This document shows positions 42,182-50,920 of a stretch of DNA of 64,000 nt, piece after piece. Position numbers and translations under genes: made by a program. The notes under the pieces are model-generated. The model searched no databases, had not been told where the DNA came from, and worked only from the letters and a program-made list of their open reading frames with translations. Origin of the DNA: Companilactobacillus halodurans (GTDB lineage: Bacteria > Bacillota > Bacilli > Lactobacillales > Lactobacillaceae); NCBI RefSeq assembly GCF_009600985.1, contig NZ_VDFP01000010.1, forward strand, positions 22,645 through 86,644, written 5' to 3'. Numbering within the stretch: the first letter of the stretch is position 1; each line of letters opens with the position of its first letter.

Positions 42182-43153
42182 ATGATGAAAAAATATTTAG
42201 TAGGACTATTAACAATAGCTATGACGGCTTTAATTTTAGTGGGATGTTCCAATAATGCATCTGCAAGCGATAAAACTTTGAACGTGGGGATTTTGCAAAT
42301 CGTACCGCATGGTTCGCTTGATGCCGCCAGAAAAGGCTTCAAGTCAGAGCTCAATAAAGAGGTAAAAGCTCACGATAAATCAATCAAAATCAACTATAAC
42401 TATCAAAATGCTCAAGGAGATCAGTCGAATCTAAACTCGATGGCCCAACAGTTGACCCAAAAGAAAAACGATTTGATTCTAGGGATTGCCACACCATCAG
42501 CTCAAGCACTAGCTAAGAAAACTAAGACAACGCCAATCGTCGTTACAGCTGTCACTAATCTAAAGAGTGCCGGACTTGTCAAAAATGATGAAAAACCAGC
42601 AACTAATGTGACCGGTACGAAAGATTTGGGACCAGTGGATAAGCAACTCAAGCTGTTAAAATCTTTGACCAAAAACAATAAACCAATTGGCGTGATGTAC
42701 AATTCTTCGGAAGAAAATTCCGTCTTGCAAGTCAAAATGGTTAAAAAATATGCTAAAAATCACAATTTGAAACTAAATATTGTCAGCGTTACTAGTACCA
42801 ACGACGTTGCCAGTGCTGTTTCAGGAATGGCTGATAAGGTATCAGGAATCTATTTGCCAACCGATAATCTGATGGCTAGTTCAATGAAAACTATCGGCAA
42901 AAAAGCACAAGCGGCCAAACTTCCAGTCGTAACTGGTTCAATCGAAATGGCTGAAGATGGGGGAACAGCAACTTATGGCATCAACTATAACGATCTCGGC
43001 AAGCAAACGGCCAAGATGGCTTATCAAATTTTAATCAACAAAAAGAAGCCCCAAAATATGGCAGTAGAAACTTCACATACGTTGAGACTTTACGTTAATA
43101 AAAATAATGCTAAAGCACTCGGGATCAAGCCTGATAAAATTCAAAAACCATAG
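42182..43153 (+). CDS. ABC transporter substrate-binding lipoprotein, TrpX family
   Basis: 323 residues from the ATG at 42182 (GGGAGG ahead). Lipobox LVGCS; the ABC_sub_bind family: LNVGILQIVPHGSLDAARKGFKSEL, ATPSAQALAKKTKTTPIVVTAVTNLKSAGLV, VTGTKDLGPVDKQLKLLKSL, GIYLPTDNLMASSMKTI and ATYGINYNDLGKQTAKMAYQIL. Relatives import tryptophan or tyrosine in Gram-positives. The Phe-rich leader points to Phe or a mixed aromatic substrate here. Confidence 0.88.
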   Translation: MMKKYLVGLLTIAMTALILVGCSNNASASDKTLNVGILQIVPHGSLDAARKGFKSELNKEVKAHDKSIKINYNYQNAQGDQSNLNSMAQQLTQKKNDLILGIATPSAQALAKKTKTTPIVVTAVTNLKSAGLVKNDEKPATNVTGTKDLGPVDKQLKLLKSLTKNNKPIGVMYNSSEENSVLQVKMVKKYAKNHNLKLNIVSVTSTNDVASAVSGMADKVSGIYLPTDNLMASSMKTIGKKAQAAKLPVVTGSIEMAEDGGTATYGINYNDLGKQTAKMAYQILINKKKPQNMAVETSHTLRLYVNKNNAKALGIKPDKIQKP

Positions 43154-43162
43154 GAGGAAATT

Positions 43163-44113
43163 ATGCTGATATCAAGTCTTGGACAAGGATTATTATGGGC
43201 GCCTTTAGCTATTGGCGTTTTCATAACTTTTAGAATTTTAGATATACCGGATTTAACGACCGAAGGCAGTTTTCCTTTTGGAGCTGCTGTGACAGTTAGC
43301 TTAATGGTCAAAGGACAATCGGCAATTATTGCTACTTTAGTCGGATTTTTAGCAGGTTGTCTGGCAGGATTCGTCACTGGAATTTTAGATACAAAGTTAA
43401 AGATACCTTCGCTTTTAGCGGGAATTCTCACAATGACTGGTTTGTATTCAATCAACATGCACATCATGGGAAAATCCAATGTGCCACTACTAAATGAAAA
43501 AGTGCTGACAGAATATTTGCCAATGAGTTTTAGTTTAGAGATGCAAACTATTATTTTAGGCATCATTGTTACAGGTATCGTTTTAATATTGCTTTATCTA
43601 ATGTTTAAAACTAGATTAGGACTTTCTTTAATGGCAACAGGAAACAATAAAAACATGTCTGAAGCTAATGGTATTAATACAGACAATATGATTATCTTTG
43701 GATATATGATTTCAAACGGGATGATAGCTTTGTCAGGTGCTTTGATAGCTCAAAGTAACGGTTACGCTGACATCGGTATGGGAATTGGCACGATTGTCAT
43801 TGGCTTGGCCTCAGTCTTAGTTGGAGAAATTTTCCTACGAGGTCACAGCATTTTGATTAGATTATTCGCTATGGTCCTAGGAGCAATCGTCTATCGTTTA
43901 TTACTGACCGTTGCCATGGGACTAGGTTTTCCAGCCGATGACTTGAAGATTTTATCGGCAATTATCTTAGTAATCGTAATTTGTGTTCCTATCGTCCAAA
44001 ATCGCATCAAGACGAAACGTCAATTAAAAAAATATCTCAAACAAATGGAGGCAACTAACGATGACAGTACTACAAGTCAAGCACCTGCAAAAAGTCTTCT
44101 TTCCCGGGACTGA
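43163..44113 (+). CDS. ABC transporter permease, TrpY family
   Basis: 316 residues with about nine helices of the BPD_transp_2 family (LGQGLLWAPLAIGVFITFRILDIPDLTTEGSFPFGAAVT, LGLSLMATGNNKNMSEANGINTDNMIIFGYMISNGMIALSGALIAQSNGYADIGMG). Charged C-terminal tail. Its 3' end overlaps the ATPase gene by 53 bp. Confidence 0.88.
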   Translation: MLISSLGQGLLWAPLAIGVFITFRILDIPDLTTEGSFPFGAAVTVSLMVKGQSAIIATLVGFLAGCLAGFVTGILDTKLKIPSLLAGILTMTGLYSINMHIMGKSNVPLLNEKVLTEYLPMSFSLEMQTIILGIIVTGIVLILLYLMFKTRLGLSLMATGNNKNMSEANGINTDNMIIFGYMISNGMIALSGALIAQSNGYADIGMGIGTIVIGLASVLVGEIFLRGHSILIRLFAMVLGAIVYRLLLTVAMGLGFPADDLKILSAIILVIVICVPIVQNRIKTKRQLKKYLKQMEATNDDSTTSQAPAKSLLSRD

Positions 44114-44816
44114 GAATGAACGCCACGTTTTAAAAAATATCAACTTACAAGTCGATCAAGGAGATTTCATTTCAGTTATTGGAAATAATGGAGCCGGCAA
44201 GTCAACTTTATTAAATGCGATTGCTGGAACTTTAAAAGCTGACGCTGGAGAAATCGACCTCGAAAAACATAACGTTTCCAAAAAAACAGTTGCTTATCGT
44301 TCGCGCTACATGTCACGAGTGTTCCAAGACCCTAAGATGGGGACCGCAGGAGATTTGACGGTATTGCAAAATCTAATTTTAGCCAAAAGCCACACGCAAA
44401 CGATTAATTTGAAGTGGTATCAGAAAAAAACTGATATTGTTTACTTCAAAGCTTTATTGGAATCACTCAATATGGGTCTCGAAAACTTTTTGGGAACGCA
44501 AGTTAAATATCTATCTGGTGGGCAAAGGCAAGCTTTATCGTTATTGATGGCGACTTTGAGCAAGCCAAAACTGCTTTTATTGGATGAACACACGGCAGCA
44601 CTTGACCCCAAGACCAGTCAAGAAGTGATGAAGATAACTGAAAAAATCGTGACCAAAGAAAAATTGACCACGATGATGATTACTCACAAAATGACGGACG
44701 CCTTAAAATATGGCAATCGTTTGGTAATGATTCAAAATAGCCAAATCAAATTAGATGTTAAAGGCGAAGCAAAGAAGAATCTCGATGCTACGCAATTGTT
44801 GCAAAAATTTGAGTAA
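44061..44816 (+). CDS. ABC transporter ATP-binding protein, TrpZ family
   Basis: 251 residues. Walker A GNNGAGKST, signature YLSGGQRQALSLLMA, Walker B LLLLDEHTAALDP (His after Glu, normal for this family) and switch ITHKM. GGAGG inside the permease gene sets the start. Last gene of the attenuated operon. Confidence 0.9.
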   Translation: MTVLQVKHLQKVFFPGTENERHVLKNINLQVDQGDFISVIGNNGAGKSTLLNAIAGTLKADAGEIDLEKHNVSKKTVAYRSRYMSRVFQDPKMGTAGDLTVLQNLILAKSHTQTINLKWYQKKTDIVYFKALLESLNMGLENFLGTQVKYLSGGQRQALSLLMATLSKPKLLLLDEHTAALDPKTSQEVMKITEKIVTKEKLTTMMITHKMTDALKYGNRLVMIQNSQIKLDVKGEAKKNLDATQLLQKFE

Positions 44817-44820
44817 AATA

Positions 44821-44860
44821 AAAAACCAGTTGCTGAAGTAGGATTCAGTAACTGGTTTTA
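44821..44860 (+). terminator. Terminator of the TrpXYZ-like operon
   Basis: AAAACCAGTT-g-CTGAA / TTCAG-t-AACTGGTTTT. The following 44861-45057 contains a TATAATCCA/TGGATTATA hairpin and no convincing gene. Confidence 0.85.
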
Positions 44861-45057
44861 CTTGTCTATAATCCACTATCAGGGGGGAAGGATGGATTAT
44901 AAGATTGTTGTATTTAAGAATAATTTTTATACGAAGATTATTTATATAGGGGGGATAAGTTTTAAGGGCTTCTTGCTCTTTCAACTTACAAGTACATCAT
45001 AACCAGTAAATGTGAAGAAAGTATGATGCCAATGTTCACAAATTGAGAAGTTTTTGA

Positions 45058-45861
45058 TTATTCTAGATAAATTTTCTTCAAAGTATTGATTTCAGAGGAA
45101 GTTACCTTGAGTTCTTCTTTGATATACTTATCTAAACTGCCATACGATCTGTCGATTGTGTTTAGAGCAGTTGTTAAATAATTGTTGTGAACAGTCATTA
45201 AATCGCGAACGGAATTAAGTACTTCGGGTTCGTTATAGCCTTTAGCTTCTAGTTCACTGATCAAGTTATCGACATATTCTTTGTTAGCTACATTAGTCAA
45301 CAAATAGTCTTCTTTGATGGTCTCCAAAGGAACGCCTAAAGCTTTGAGTAAGAAGACTGCTCCCATACCAGTTCTATCTTTACCAGCACTGCAGTGGAAG
45401 AGTAAGACTTCATTGTCGTTAACATTTAGTAATAATTGATTAAAGAATTTTCGATATGCGGCTTTAGCGGAATCTCCTGTGATAATATCACGGTAGACGT
45501 CCAACATGTGAGCGTAGCCGTTAGTAGGGTCGCCATTTATTTCAGGAATATAAGTTTCGCTTTGGACTTCAGAAGATTTAGTTTCATCTTCTTGGAAAAC
45601 AGGGGCCCAAACGTAACGAACGCCTGCAGGCTTCTTGTCAGGCTTTGAGTCGACTTCTTGTTTTGAACGCAAATCGATATCGATTTTGAATCCATAATCT
45701 TTTAAGTAGTTAAGATCATTGTCTGTTAAATCGGATAAACCAGCTGATCTAAGAAGTTTGTGATACTTAACAGTTGTGCCGTCTTTTGTTTTATATCCGC
45801 CAAGTTCACGGAAATTAATGCCTTTTTCAAGGTCTAGAACACGTTTTTCTTCGTTAGCCAT
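45058..45861 (-). CDS. Tyrosine/serine protein phosphatase, IphP-like
   Basis: 267 residues. Active site HCSAGKDRTG with Cys157 and Arg163; N-terminal NFRELGGYKTKDGTTVKYHKLLRSAGLSDLTD and DLRSKQE are typical of the bacterial DSP/IphP group. Acts on phosphotyrosine, phosphoserine or phosphoinositides; target unknown. No signal peptide. Divergent from a glycerate-kinase-like gene. Confidence 0.9.
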   Translation of the reverse strand: MANEEKRVLDLEKGINFRELGGYKTKDGTTVKYHKLLRSAGLSDLTDNDLNYLKDYGFKIDIDLRSKQEVDSKPDKKPAGVRYVWAPVFQEDETKSSEVQSETYIPEINGDPTNGYAHMLDVYRDIITGDSAKAAYRKFFNQLLLNVNDNEVLLFHCSAGKDRTGMGAVFLLKALGVPLETIKEDYLLTNVANKEYVDNLISELEAKGYNEPEVLNSVRDLMTVHNNYLTTALNTIDRSYGSLDKYIKEELKVTSSEINTLKKIYLE

Positions 45862-45922
45862 TCTTAATTACCTCGTTGTTTTTTCTAATTATTATTATAA
45901 CAAAGGAAGAGTCATCCTAATC

Positions 45923-47032
45923 ATGAAGTTTATTATTGCACCAGGAAAATACAGCAATCATATTACGACTAAAATTGGTCAAGCAATTTATAGCGGTATC
46001 GCCCGTGCATTACCAGATGCTCAAATTGCAACTATGCCTGTGACGGATAGTAAAGACGGCATGCCAGCATTGATCAATCATACTTTAGGTGGACAATGGG
46101 TCGAGATACCGTTTTTTGACGCCTTTTGGCAAAATAAAACCGGACGTTATTTGATAGCTAATATCGATAGTCAAGATACCGCTATTATGGACTCAGAGCA
46201 AGTAGTCGGCGTAGATTTAGCAAAAAATAAAACACGAAATGAATTGTTTCATGCGACAAGTTATGGTATTGGAGAATTTATTGTTGATACCGTAACTAGC
46301 GGCTTAAAGAATATCGTTCTCTGTTTAGGGAAGACGGCTGTGGCTGATGGTGGTCTAGGAGCTTTACAGGCGCTTGGAGCAAAGATTTATGATGAGGATA
46401 ACCAATTGATTCCAGAAGGAGAAAATCCTTTGATAAGAGCATATCGGATAGATATGGAAGATGTTTACGAATTGCTCGGCAAACGGACGAAAATCACCGT
46501 TTTATTAAACTTTTCCACCACGCATAAATTGTGTGACACTGTTGAGTACTTGAACGAAACGCAGGAAAGTTTTTTGGAGGATAATTTGGTTTACGTTTCC
46601 GAAAAGCTGAATCAGAAGTATAATTTAGATATACACCCGATGCCACATTCAAACTCAATCAAGACATTGGCAGGGGCGTTTGCAATGATTAATGCACGAA
46701 TTTTACGGTCATCGTTTGAGTGGGTCGCTAAGGTCACGGGCATGAATGAAACAATTCGTTCTGCCGATATTTTAATAACTGCGACTGACAAAATTTCGAA
46801 GGATTCGATGCACGATGATATTTTGTATCACTTGAGTCGAATGGCTGGTCTGGAAAAAGTTCCTACGTTTGTTTTGTGCAATAATTTTGTTGATGATTTT
46901 CAAAATTATGAACAAATGTTTACAGGGATTTTTTCGACGCAGATGACAGAATATGATGATGAAATCACTATTTTTGAAAACTATGAATCAGTAGCTAATC
47001 AATTAGCACGGACATTTTCGGCTTTTAAATGA
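45923..47032 (+). CDS. Divergent glycerate kinase family protein
   Basis: 369 residues from the ATG at 45923. The length and MKFIIAPGKYSNHITTKIGQAIYSGIARALPDAQIATMPVTDSKDGM correspond to type I glycerate kinases. Family motifs are altered: the GGSATNDGG loop is GKTAVADGG, and the C-terminal TGEG-LD-QT-GK segment reads TATDKISKDSMHDD. Either the substrate has changed or activity is lost. RBS GGAAG is weak. No glycerate pathway genes nearby. Confidence 0.75.
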   Translation: MKFIIAPGKYSNHITTKIGQAIYSGIARALPDAQIATMPVTDSKDGMPALINHTLGGQWVEIPFFDAFWQNKTGRYLIANIDSQDTAIMDSEQVVGVDLAKNKTRNELFHATSYGIGEFIVDTVTSGLKNIVLCLGKTAVADGGLGALQALGAKIYDEDNQLIPEGENPLIRAYRIDMEDVYELLGKRTKITVLLNFSTTHKLCDTVEYLNETQESFLEDNLVYVSEKLNQKYNLDIHPMPHSNSIKTLAGAFAMINARILRSSFEWVAKVTGMNETIRSADILITATDKISKDSMHDDILYHLSRMAGLEKVPTFVLCNNFVDDFQNYEQMFTGIFSTQMTEYDDEITIFENYESVANQLARTFSAFK

Positions 47033-47112
47033 GGTATTTTATTGAATAATAGATATGAATGCATTAATCTAAAAATAAAGGATTTTCAATAAGTGCATTG
47101 GAGGATTGAATT

Positions 47113-47601
47113 ATGGAACAAGATTATAAGAAGATTTTAGTTCCCGTAGATGGATCAAAAGAAGCTGAAATGGCTTTTAAGAAAGCTATAAAAGTTGCAC
47201 AAATGAATGGCGGACATGTAGATGTTTTAACTGTTCTGGATACGAAACAATTCATCGGATTGCATGGTGGCATGCTTAATGGAGACGTTATTTACCAACT
47301 TTCCGAAGATGCCCAAAAATATCTCAATGAATTAAAAGACGATGCTGTTAAAAATGGTTTCGATGAAAATAACATTGCCATTCACGTGCGTTTTGGAGAA
47401 CCAAAGACAGTCATTTCTCAAGAATTCGTTGAAGAGTACGAAAATGATTTGATTATGATTGGTTCAACCGGTATGAATGCTGTAACTCGTCTCTTGGTCG
47501 GTTCAGTTTCTGAATATGTCACAAGAAATGCTAGAACAGATGTTATTATTGTCAGAACTGACATTGATAACAAGCGTTTGGCTGATAAGAAGAAACAATA
47601 A
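47113..47601 (+). CDS. Universal stress protein, UspA family
   Basis: 162 residues. UspA fold with N-terminal KKILVPVDGSKEAEMAFKKAIKVA and the ATP-binding pattern G-x2-G-x9-G-S in GSTGMNAVTRLLVGSVSEYV. Soluble dimer, role in stress survival. RBS GGAGG. Own terminator. Confidence 0.92.
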   Translation: MEQDYKKILVPVDGSKEAEMAFKKAIKVAQMNGGHVDVLTVLDTKQFIGLHGGMLNGDVIYQLSEDAQKYLNELKDDAVKNGFDENNIAIHVRFGEPKTVISQEFVEEYENDLIMIGSTGMNAVTRLLVGSVSEYVTRNARTDVIIVRTDIDNKRLADKKKQ

Positions 47602-47605
47602 AAAA

Positions 47606-47631
47606 ATAAGCTGGCTTTGGCCAGCTTTTTT
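47606..47631 (+). terminator. Terminator of the UspA gene
   Basis: AAGCTGGC / GCCAGCTT stem, T-run. Confidence 0.9.
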
Positions 47632-47646
47632 GTTAGGAGAATTACT

Positions 47647-48192
47647 ATGAGATGTCCTTGGGCTGATAGTTCCAAAGAAATGCAAGATTACCACGATAAT
47701 GAATGGGGCAAAGTCAGTCACGACGAACGTTATTTCTTTGAGATGCTGACTTTAGAAGGTGCTCAAGCTGGTCTTTCTTGGGCGACAATTATCAAACGTC
47801 GCAAGACTTATAAAATAGCCTATGATAATTTTGATATAAAAAAAATTGCTAATTATGACCAAGCTAAACGGGATGCTCTATTGGAAGACAAAGGCATTAT
47901 TCGCAATCGTTTGAAGGTCGATGCATCGATAAAAAATGCTAAATTGATTCAGGATATGCACCTTCGTGGCGAAAAATTTTCGGATTATATCTGGAATTTT
48001 GTCGACAATAAACCGATAATTAATCATTATAGTAGTCAAAGTGAAATGCCAGCACAGACTGAATTGTCACAAAAAATCAGCCGGGATTTAAAAAAGCGTG
48101 ATTTCAAATTTGTCGGTCCAACAATCGTATATTCATTTCTACAAGCAGTTGGAGTGATTAATGATCACCTAGAGTCCTGTGATTTTAAATAA
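47647..48192 (+). CDS. tag: DNA-3-methyladenine glycosylase I
   Basis: 181 residues from the ATG at 47647 (AGGAGA ahead). RCPWADSSKEMQDYHDNEWGKVSHDERYFFEMLTLEGAQAGLSWATIIKRR is diagnostic. Cys and His at the N-terminus and the final His-x3-Cys (HLESC) make the zinc snap. Removes 3-methyladenine from alkylated DNA. The ATG immediately follows the UspA terminator. Confidence 0.95.
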   Translation: MRCPWADSSKEMQDYHDNEWGKVSHDERYFFEMLTLEGAQAGLSWATIIKRRKTYKIAYDNFDIKKIANYDQAKRDALLEDKGIIRNRLKVDASIKNAKLIQDMHLRGEKFSDYIWNFVDNKPIINHYSSQSEMPAQTELSQKISRDLKKRDFKFVGPTIVYSFLQAVGVINDHLESCDFK

Positions 48193-48228
48193 AAATTAGT
48201 ATAATGGTATTAAAGACGGAGGATAACT

Positions 48229-48720
48229 ATGGATTCTGAAACTATTAGCAATTTAGCCGATTGGCTTTATACAAACAGAAAGAAAATTGAAGATAAGTCA
48301 CAAGAATTTGACGCCCAAAAGATTTATGACATCTTGGATTCACTTGGGGTTTTAAGAAAACCTATTAAAGAATATTTTGAAATGACTGAAGATGATTATT
48401 ACCAAAATGAATCAGATCATCGTTTGACTTTACAAAATCCAGGGAACAAACTTAGCGAATTGCACGACCGCGTGCAAGTAAATCACGTTGATGGTTCTTT
48501 TGCAGGTCACGACATCAATTTTACTTATAATCACGAAGACCCATATGGAAAGGGAGATTATAAAGTTAAGACTGATGTGGACTTGATTGACTACTCATTC
48601 ACGGTTATTGGTGCAGTTTACGATAATACAATTGTCGCCGATGTTAGAAATTCAATCTCAAAGGATGCTATTTTGTCTATCGGACTAGCAGCCAGAGCGG
48701 TTGAGGAATATTTGAAATGA
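48229..48720 (+). CDS. Unknown protein heading an ABC transporter operon
   Basis: 163 residues, soluble and acidic. N-terminal helices (ETISNLADWLYTNRKKIEDKSQEFDAQKIYDILDSLG), then probable beta structure (HRLTLQNPGNKLSELHDRVQVNHVDGSFAGHDINFTYNHEDPYGKGDYKVKTDVDLIDYSFTVIGAVYDN). Not recognised. The stop overlaps the ATPase start (ATGA), so it is functionally linked to the ABC pair. Confidence 0.6.
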   Translation: MDSETISNLADWLYTNRKKIEDKSQEFDAQKIYDILDSLGVLRKPIKEYFEMTEDDYYQNESDHRLTLQNPGNKLSELHDRVQVNHVDGSFAGHDINFTYNHEDPYGKGDYKVKTDVDLIDYSFTVIGAVYDNTIVADVRNSISKDAILSIGLAARAVEEYLK

Positions 48721-49541
48721 AATTAATATCACTCAATGATTTGTCATTGAAAACTGAAGGCTACTTTGCATTTAAGCATGTAGCCTTTTCTTTATCTCAA
48801 AAGGAGATTATCGGTATCAACGGCGATAATGGTAGCGGTAAAACTTTACTTTTAGAGGCAATATCAGACAGAATAACGCCTGATAGCGGTGAACTTATGT
48901 ACACACCGGGAGTAAGAATCGGTTACTTGCCCCAAGAAAACCCTCAACAAATTGATCAATCAGTCAAAAAATATTTAGAAGAAACCAGACGATTGTCGAA
49001 AAAATTGGCAGTTAGGACTGACCAATTGCAAGGGATGATTACATTTTTAGGCCTGACGCCTTATTTAGATCGACCAGTCTCTCAACTCTCAATTGGATTA
49101 AGAAGACGAATCGACTTTTTAGCAACTTTAGCCGGACATCCTAACGTCTTGTTGTTAGATGAGCCTTTTGTTTTTCAAACTAAGCAGACAATTTCGCAAA
49201 TGTTAAAGCTGCTTCAAGATTTAAAGGACAATGGTTCCGGCATCATCATTGCAGCAACTAATTTTGACGATTCAGTTCAACAATATTTAGATAACGGCTA
49301 TCTCATAAAGGACAATGCTTTGCAACAAATTCCTTACTTCCAGCAAAAAGAGCAGTGTCGATTATTATTTCGGATTAATCCAAATTCTTCAGCGATAACA
49401 AAGGACCTTGAAAAATACGTCACTGAAAACATCAACGATATGGTGGAATTGACGATTCCCTTAGCCTTAAAGGGTAGCTTGATTACGAAGATGGAACGAC
49501 TCAATTATCATTTCGAGGGGGTAGAGTCTAGTGAAAATTAG
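48717..49541 (+). CDS. ABC transporter ATP-binding protein with altered switch region
   Basis: 274 residues. Walker A NGDNGSGKT, signature LSIGLRRRIDFLA, Walker B VLLLDEPFVF. The switch histidine expected after strand 6 (usually SSH) is replaced in IIAATNFDDS by Asn. C-terminal 70 residues form an unassigned extension. Exporter-type ATPase for the membrane protein that overlaps its 3' end. Confidence 0.8.
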   Translation: MKLISLNDLSLKTEGYFAFKHVAFSLSQKEIIGINGDNGSGKTLLLEAISDRITPDSGELMYTPGVRIGYLPQENPQQIDQSVKKYLEETRRLSKKLAVRTDQLQGMITFLGLTPYLDRPVSQLSIGLRRRIDFLATLAGHPNVLLLDEPFVFQTKQTISQMLKLLQDLKDNGSGIIIAATNFDDSVQQYLDNGYLIKDNALQQIPYFQQKEQCRLLFRINPNSSAITKDLEKYVTENINDMVELTIPLALKGSLITKMERLNYHFEGVESSEN

Positions 49542-50205
49542 AATACTTTTGAGAACTTATCTCCAATCACTCTTCCAAGATTTCTGGTATTTGACGATGC
49601 TCTTTAGTCTAATTGTCTTTGGCCTAACAGCTGAGCCGTTATTTAAAATTACGTCGATTAAAAAATTTAGCTTTTTATTAGTGGAAATCTTTTTTTTGGC
49701 ACTCTTTTCAACCATGAATCTTTATTCTCGCGATGCTAAAGAGAACAAATATTTAAAAAAAAGGGTCAATAGTTATTTTGCAGATGCTTTCAGTCAATTT
49801 TTGGCGGCAGTAATCGTGAATCTTTTTTCAGGTATTTTGATTTTTATTTTTAGTTTGATTTTAAATCACAACTTTCTCTTTGATTTAAATGCTATCCTTG
49901 CTTTGATTTCGTGTGGCTTTTTAGGAAGTTCGATTGCAACTTTATTTAAGACCCAATGGTATAATCATCCCAATCTAGGTCAAGTCGGTATTTTGGTATT
50001 CACATATTTAGCTCTCACTGGAAGCGTGATTGAAATTTTGAGTACTGTACAATACGTCTTGCCACCATTGTCAAAAATGATTATAGCTTTGCAAAATAAG
50101 ACGACGATTATTCATTTATTGCCAATTACAGGGCAGACATTTTTATATGGATTTGTTCTATTTGTTATTAGTAGTTTTATATATAGAAAAAATAAAAAAA
50201 TTTGA
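49531..50205 (+). CDS. ABC transporter membrane subunit, unassigned
   Basis: 224 residues from a GTG inside the ATPase gene (GGGGG six to seven bases ahead). Six predicted helices and little else conserved; ABC-2-like topology. With the ATPase and the unknown protein at 48229 it makes a three-gene exporter of unknown cargo. Confidence 0.7.
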   Translation: MKIRILLRTYLQSLFQDFWYLTMLFSLIVFGLTAEPLFKITSIKKFSFLLVEIFFLALFSTMNLYSRDAKENKYLKKRVNSYFADAFSQFLAAVIVNLFSGILIFIFSLILNHNFLFDLNAILALISCGFLGSSIATLFKTQWYNHPNLGQVGILVFTYLALTGSVIEILSTVQYVLPPLSKMIIALQNKTTIIHLLPITGQTFLYGFVLFVISSFIYRKNKKI

Positions 50206-50274
50206 GAAAAACTGTTGCAAAGAAGTGGATTTATCTGCTTTAATAGCCTGATGAAATAAGGAGGCTTTTGTTTT

Positions 50275-50799
50275 ATGAGTAATATTTATTTACGCCAATC
50301 AATCCCTGACGACTTGCCAAAGATTGTTAATATTATCGAAGGTGCCAAAGAAACTCTCCGCAATCGTGGAGTTGCTCAATGGCAACAAGGTTATCCTGAC
50401 GAAGCAATCCTCAGTCAAGACATTAACGAAAAGATTAGTTTCGTATTGATGTTAGACGGTGAAGTGGTCGGAACCGCTGCTTTGCAACAGGGTTATGATA
50501 AGAATTACCAAAAAATGACTACTGGTGCCTGGTCCAAAGATTCTGAAGTAACTTATTCAGTTATTCATCGAATCGCTGTCGAACCTGGACATCAAGGTCA
50601 ACATCTTTCGGCGTCTTTAGTTCAACAACTTTTGACGATGTCATATTATTTAGGTTATCGCGATGTTAGAATTGATACACATCCAGATAATTTGGTGATG
50701 CAACATGTGATATCGAGCAATGGTTTTGTTGAAAAAGGCACTATCACTATGGATACGGATCACCGTATTCGTAAAGCGTATCAAATTCTCTTGAAATAA
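50275..50799 (+). CDS. GNAT-family N-acetyltransferase
   Basis: 174 residues. N-terminal IYLRQSIPDDLPKIVNIIEGAKETLRNRGVAQWQQGYPDE, acetyl-CoA loop VIHRIAVEPGHQGQHLSASLVQQL, then the IDTHPDNLVMQHVISSNGFVEKGTI motif. Substrate unknown. RBS AGGAGG. Own transcription unit. Confidence 0.88.
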   Translation: MSNIYLRQSIPDDLPKIVNIIEGAKETLRNRGVAQWQQGYPDEAILSQDINEKISFVLMLDGEVVGTAALQQGYDKNYQKMTTGAWSKDSEVTYSVIHRIAVEPGHQGQHLSASLVQQLLTMSYYLGYRDVRIDTHPDNLVMQHVISSNGFVEKGTITMDTDHRIRKAYQILLK

Positions 50800-50920
50800 G
50801 CATAGAAGACTTTTTCTAAAGATATTTGATATATAATTGAGCCATAATAAGACCATCGTAAGGTGGTTTTTTTACTATATACAAATGTTTCACTAGTATT
50901 GGATATTGGAGAACAGTAAA

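Noticed and set aside
44892..45002. 36-codon frame starting MDYKIVVFKNN
   Set aside because: The G-rich sequence before it gives a poor spacing and it overlaps a TATAATCCA/TGGATTATA hairpin; no promoter or conservation evidence.
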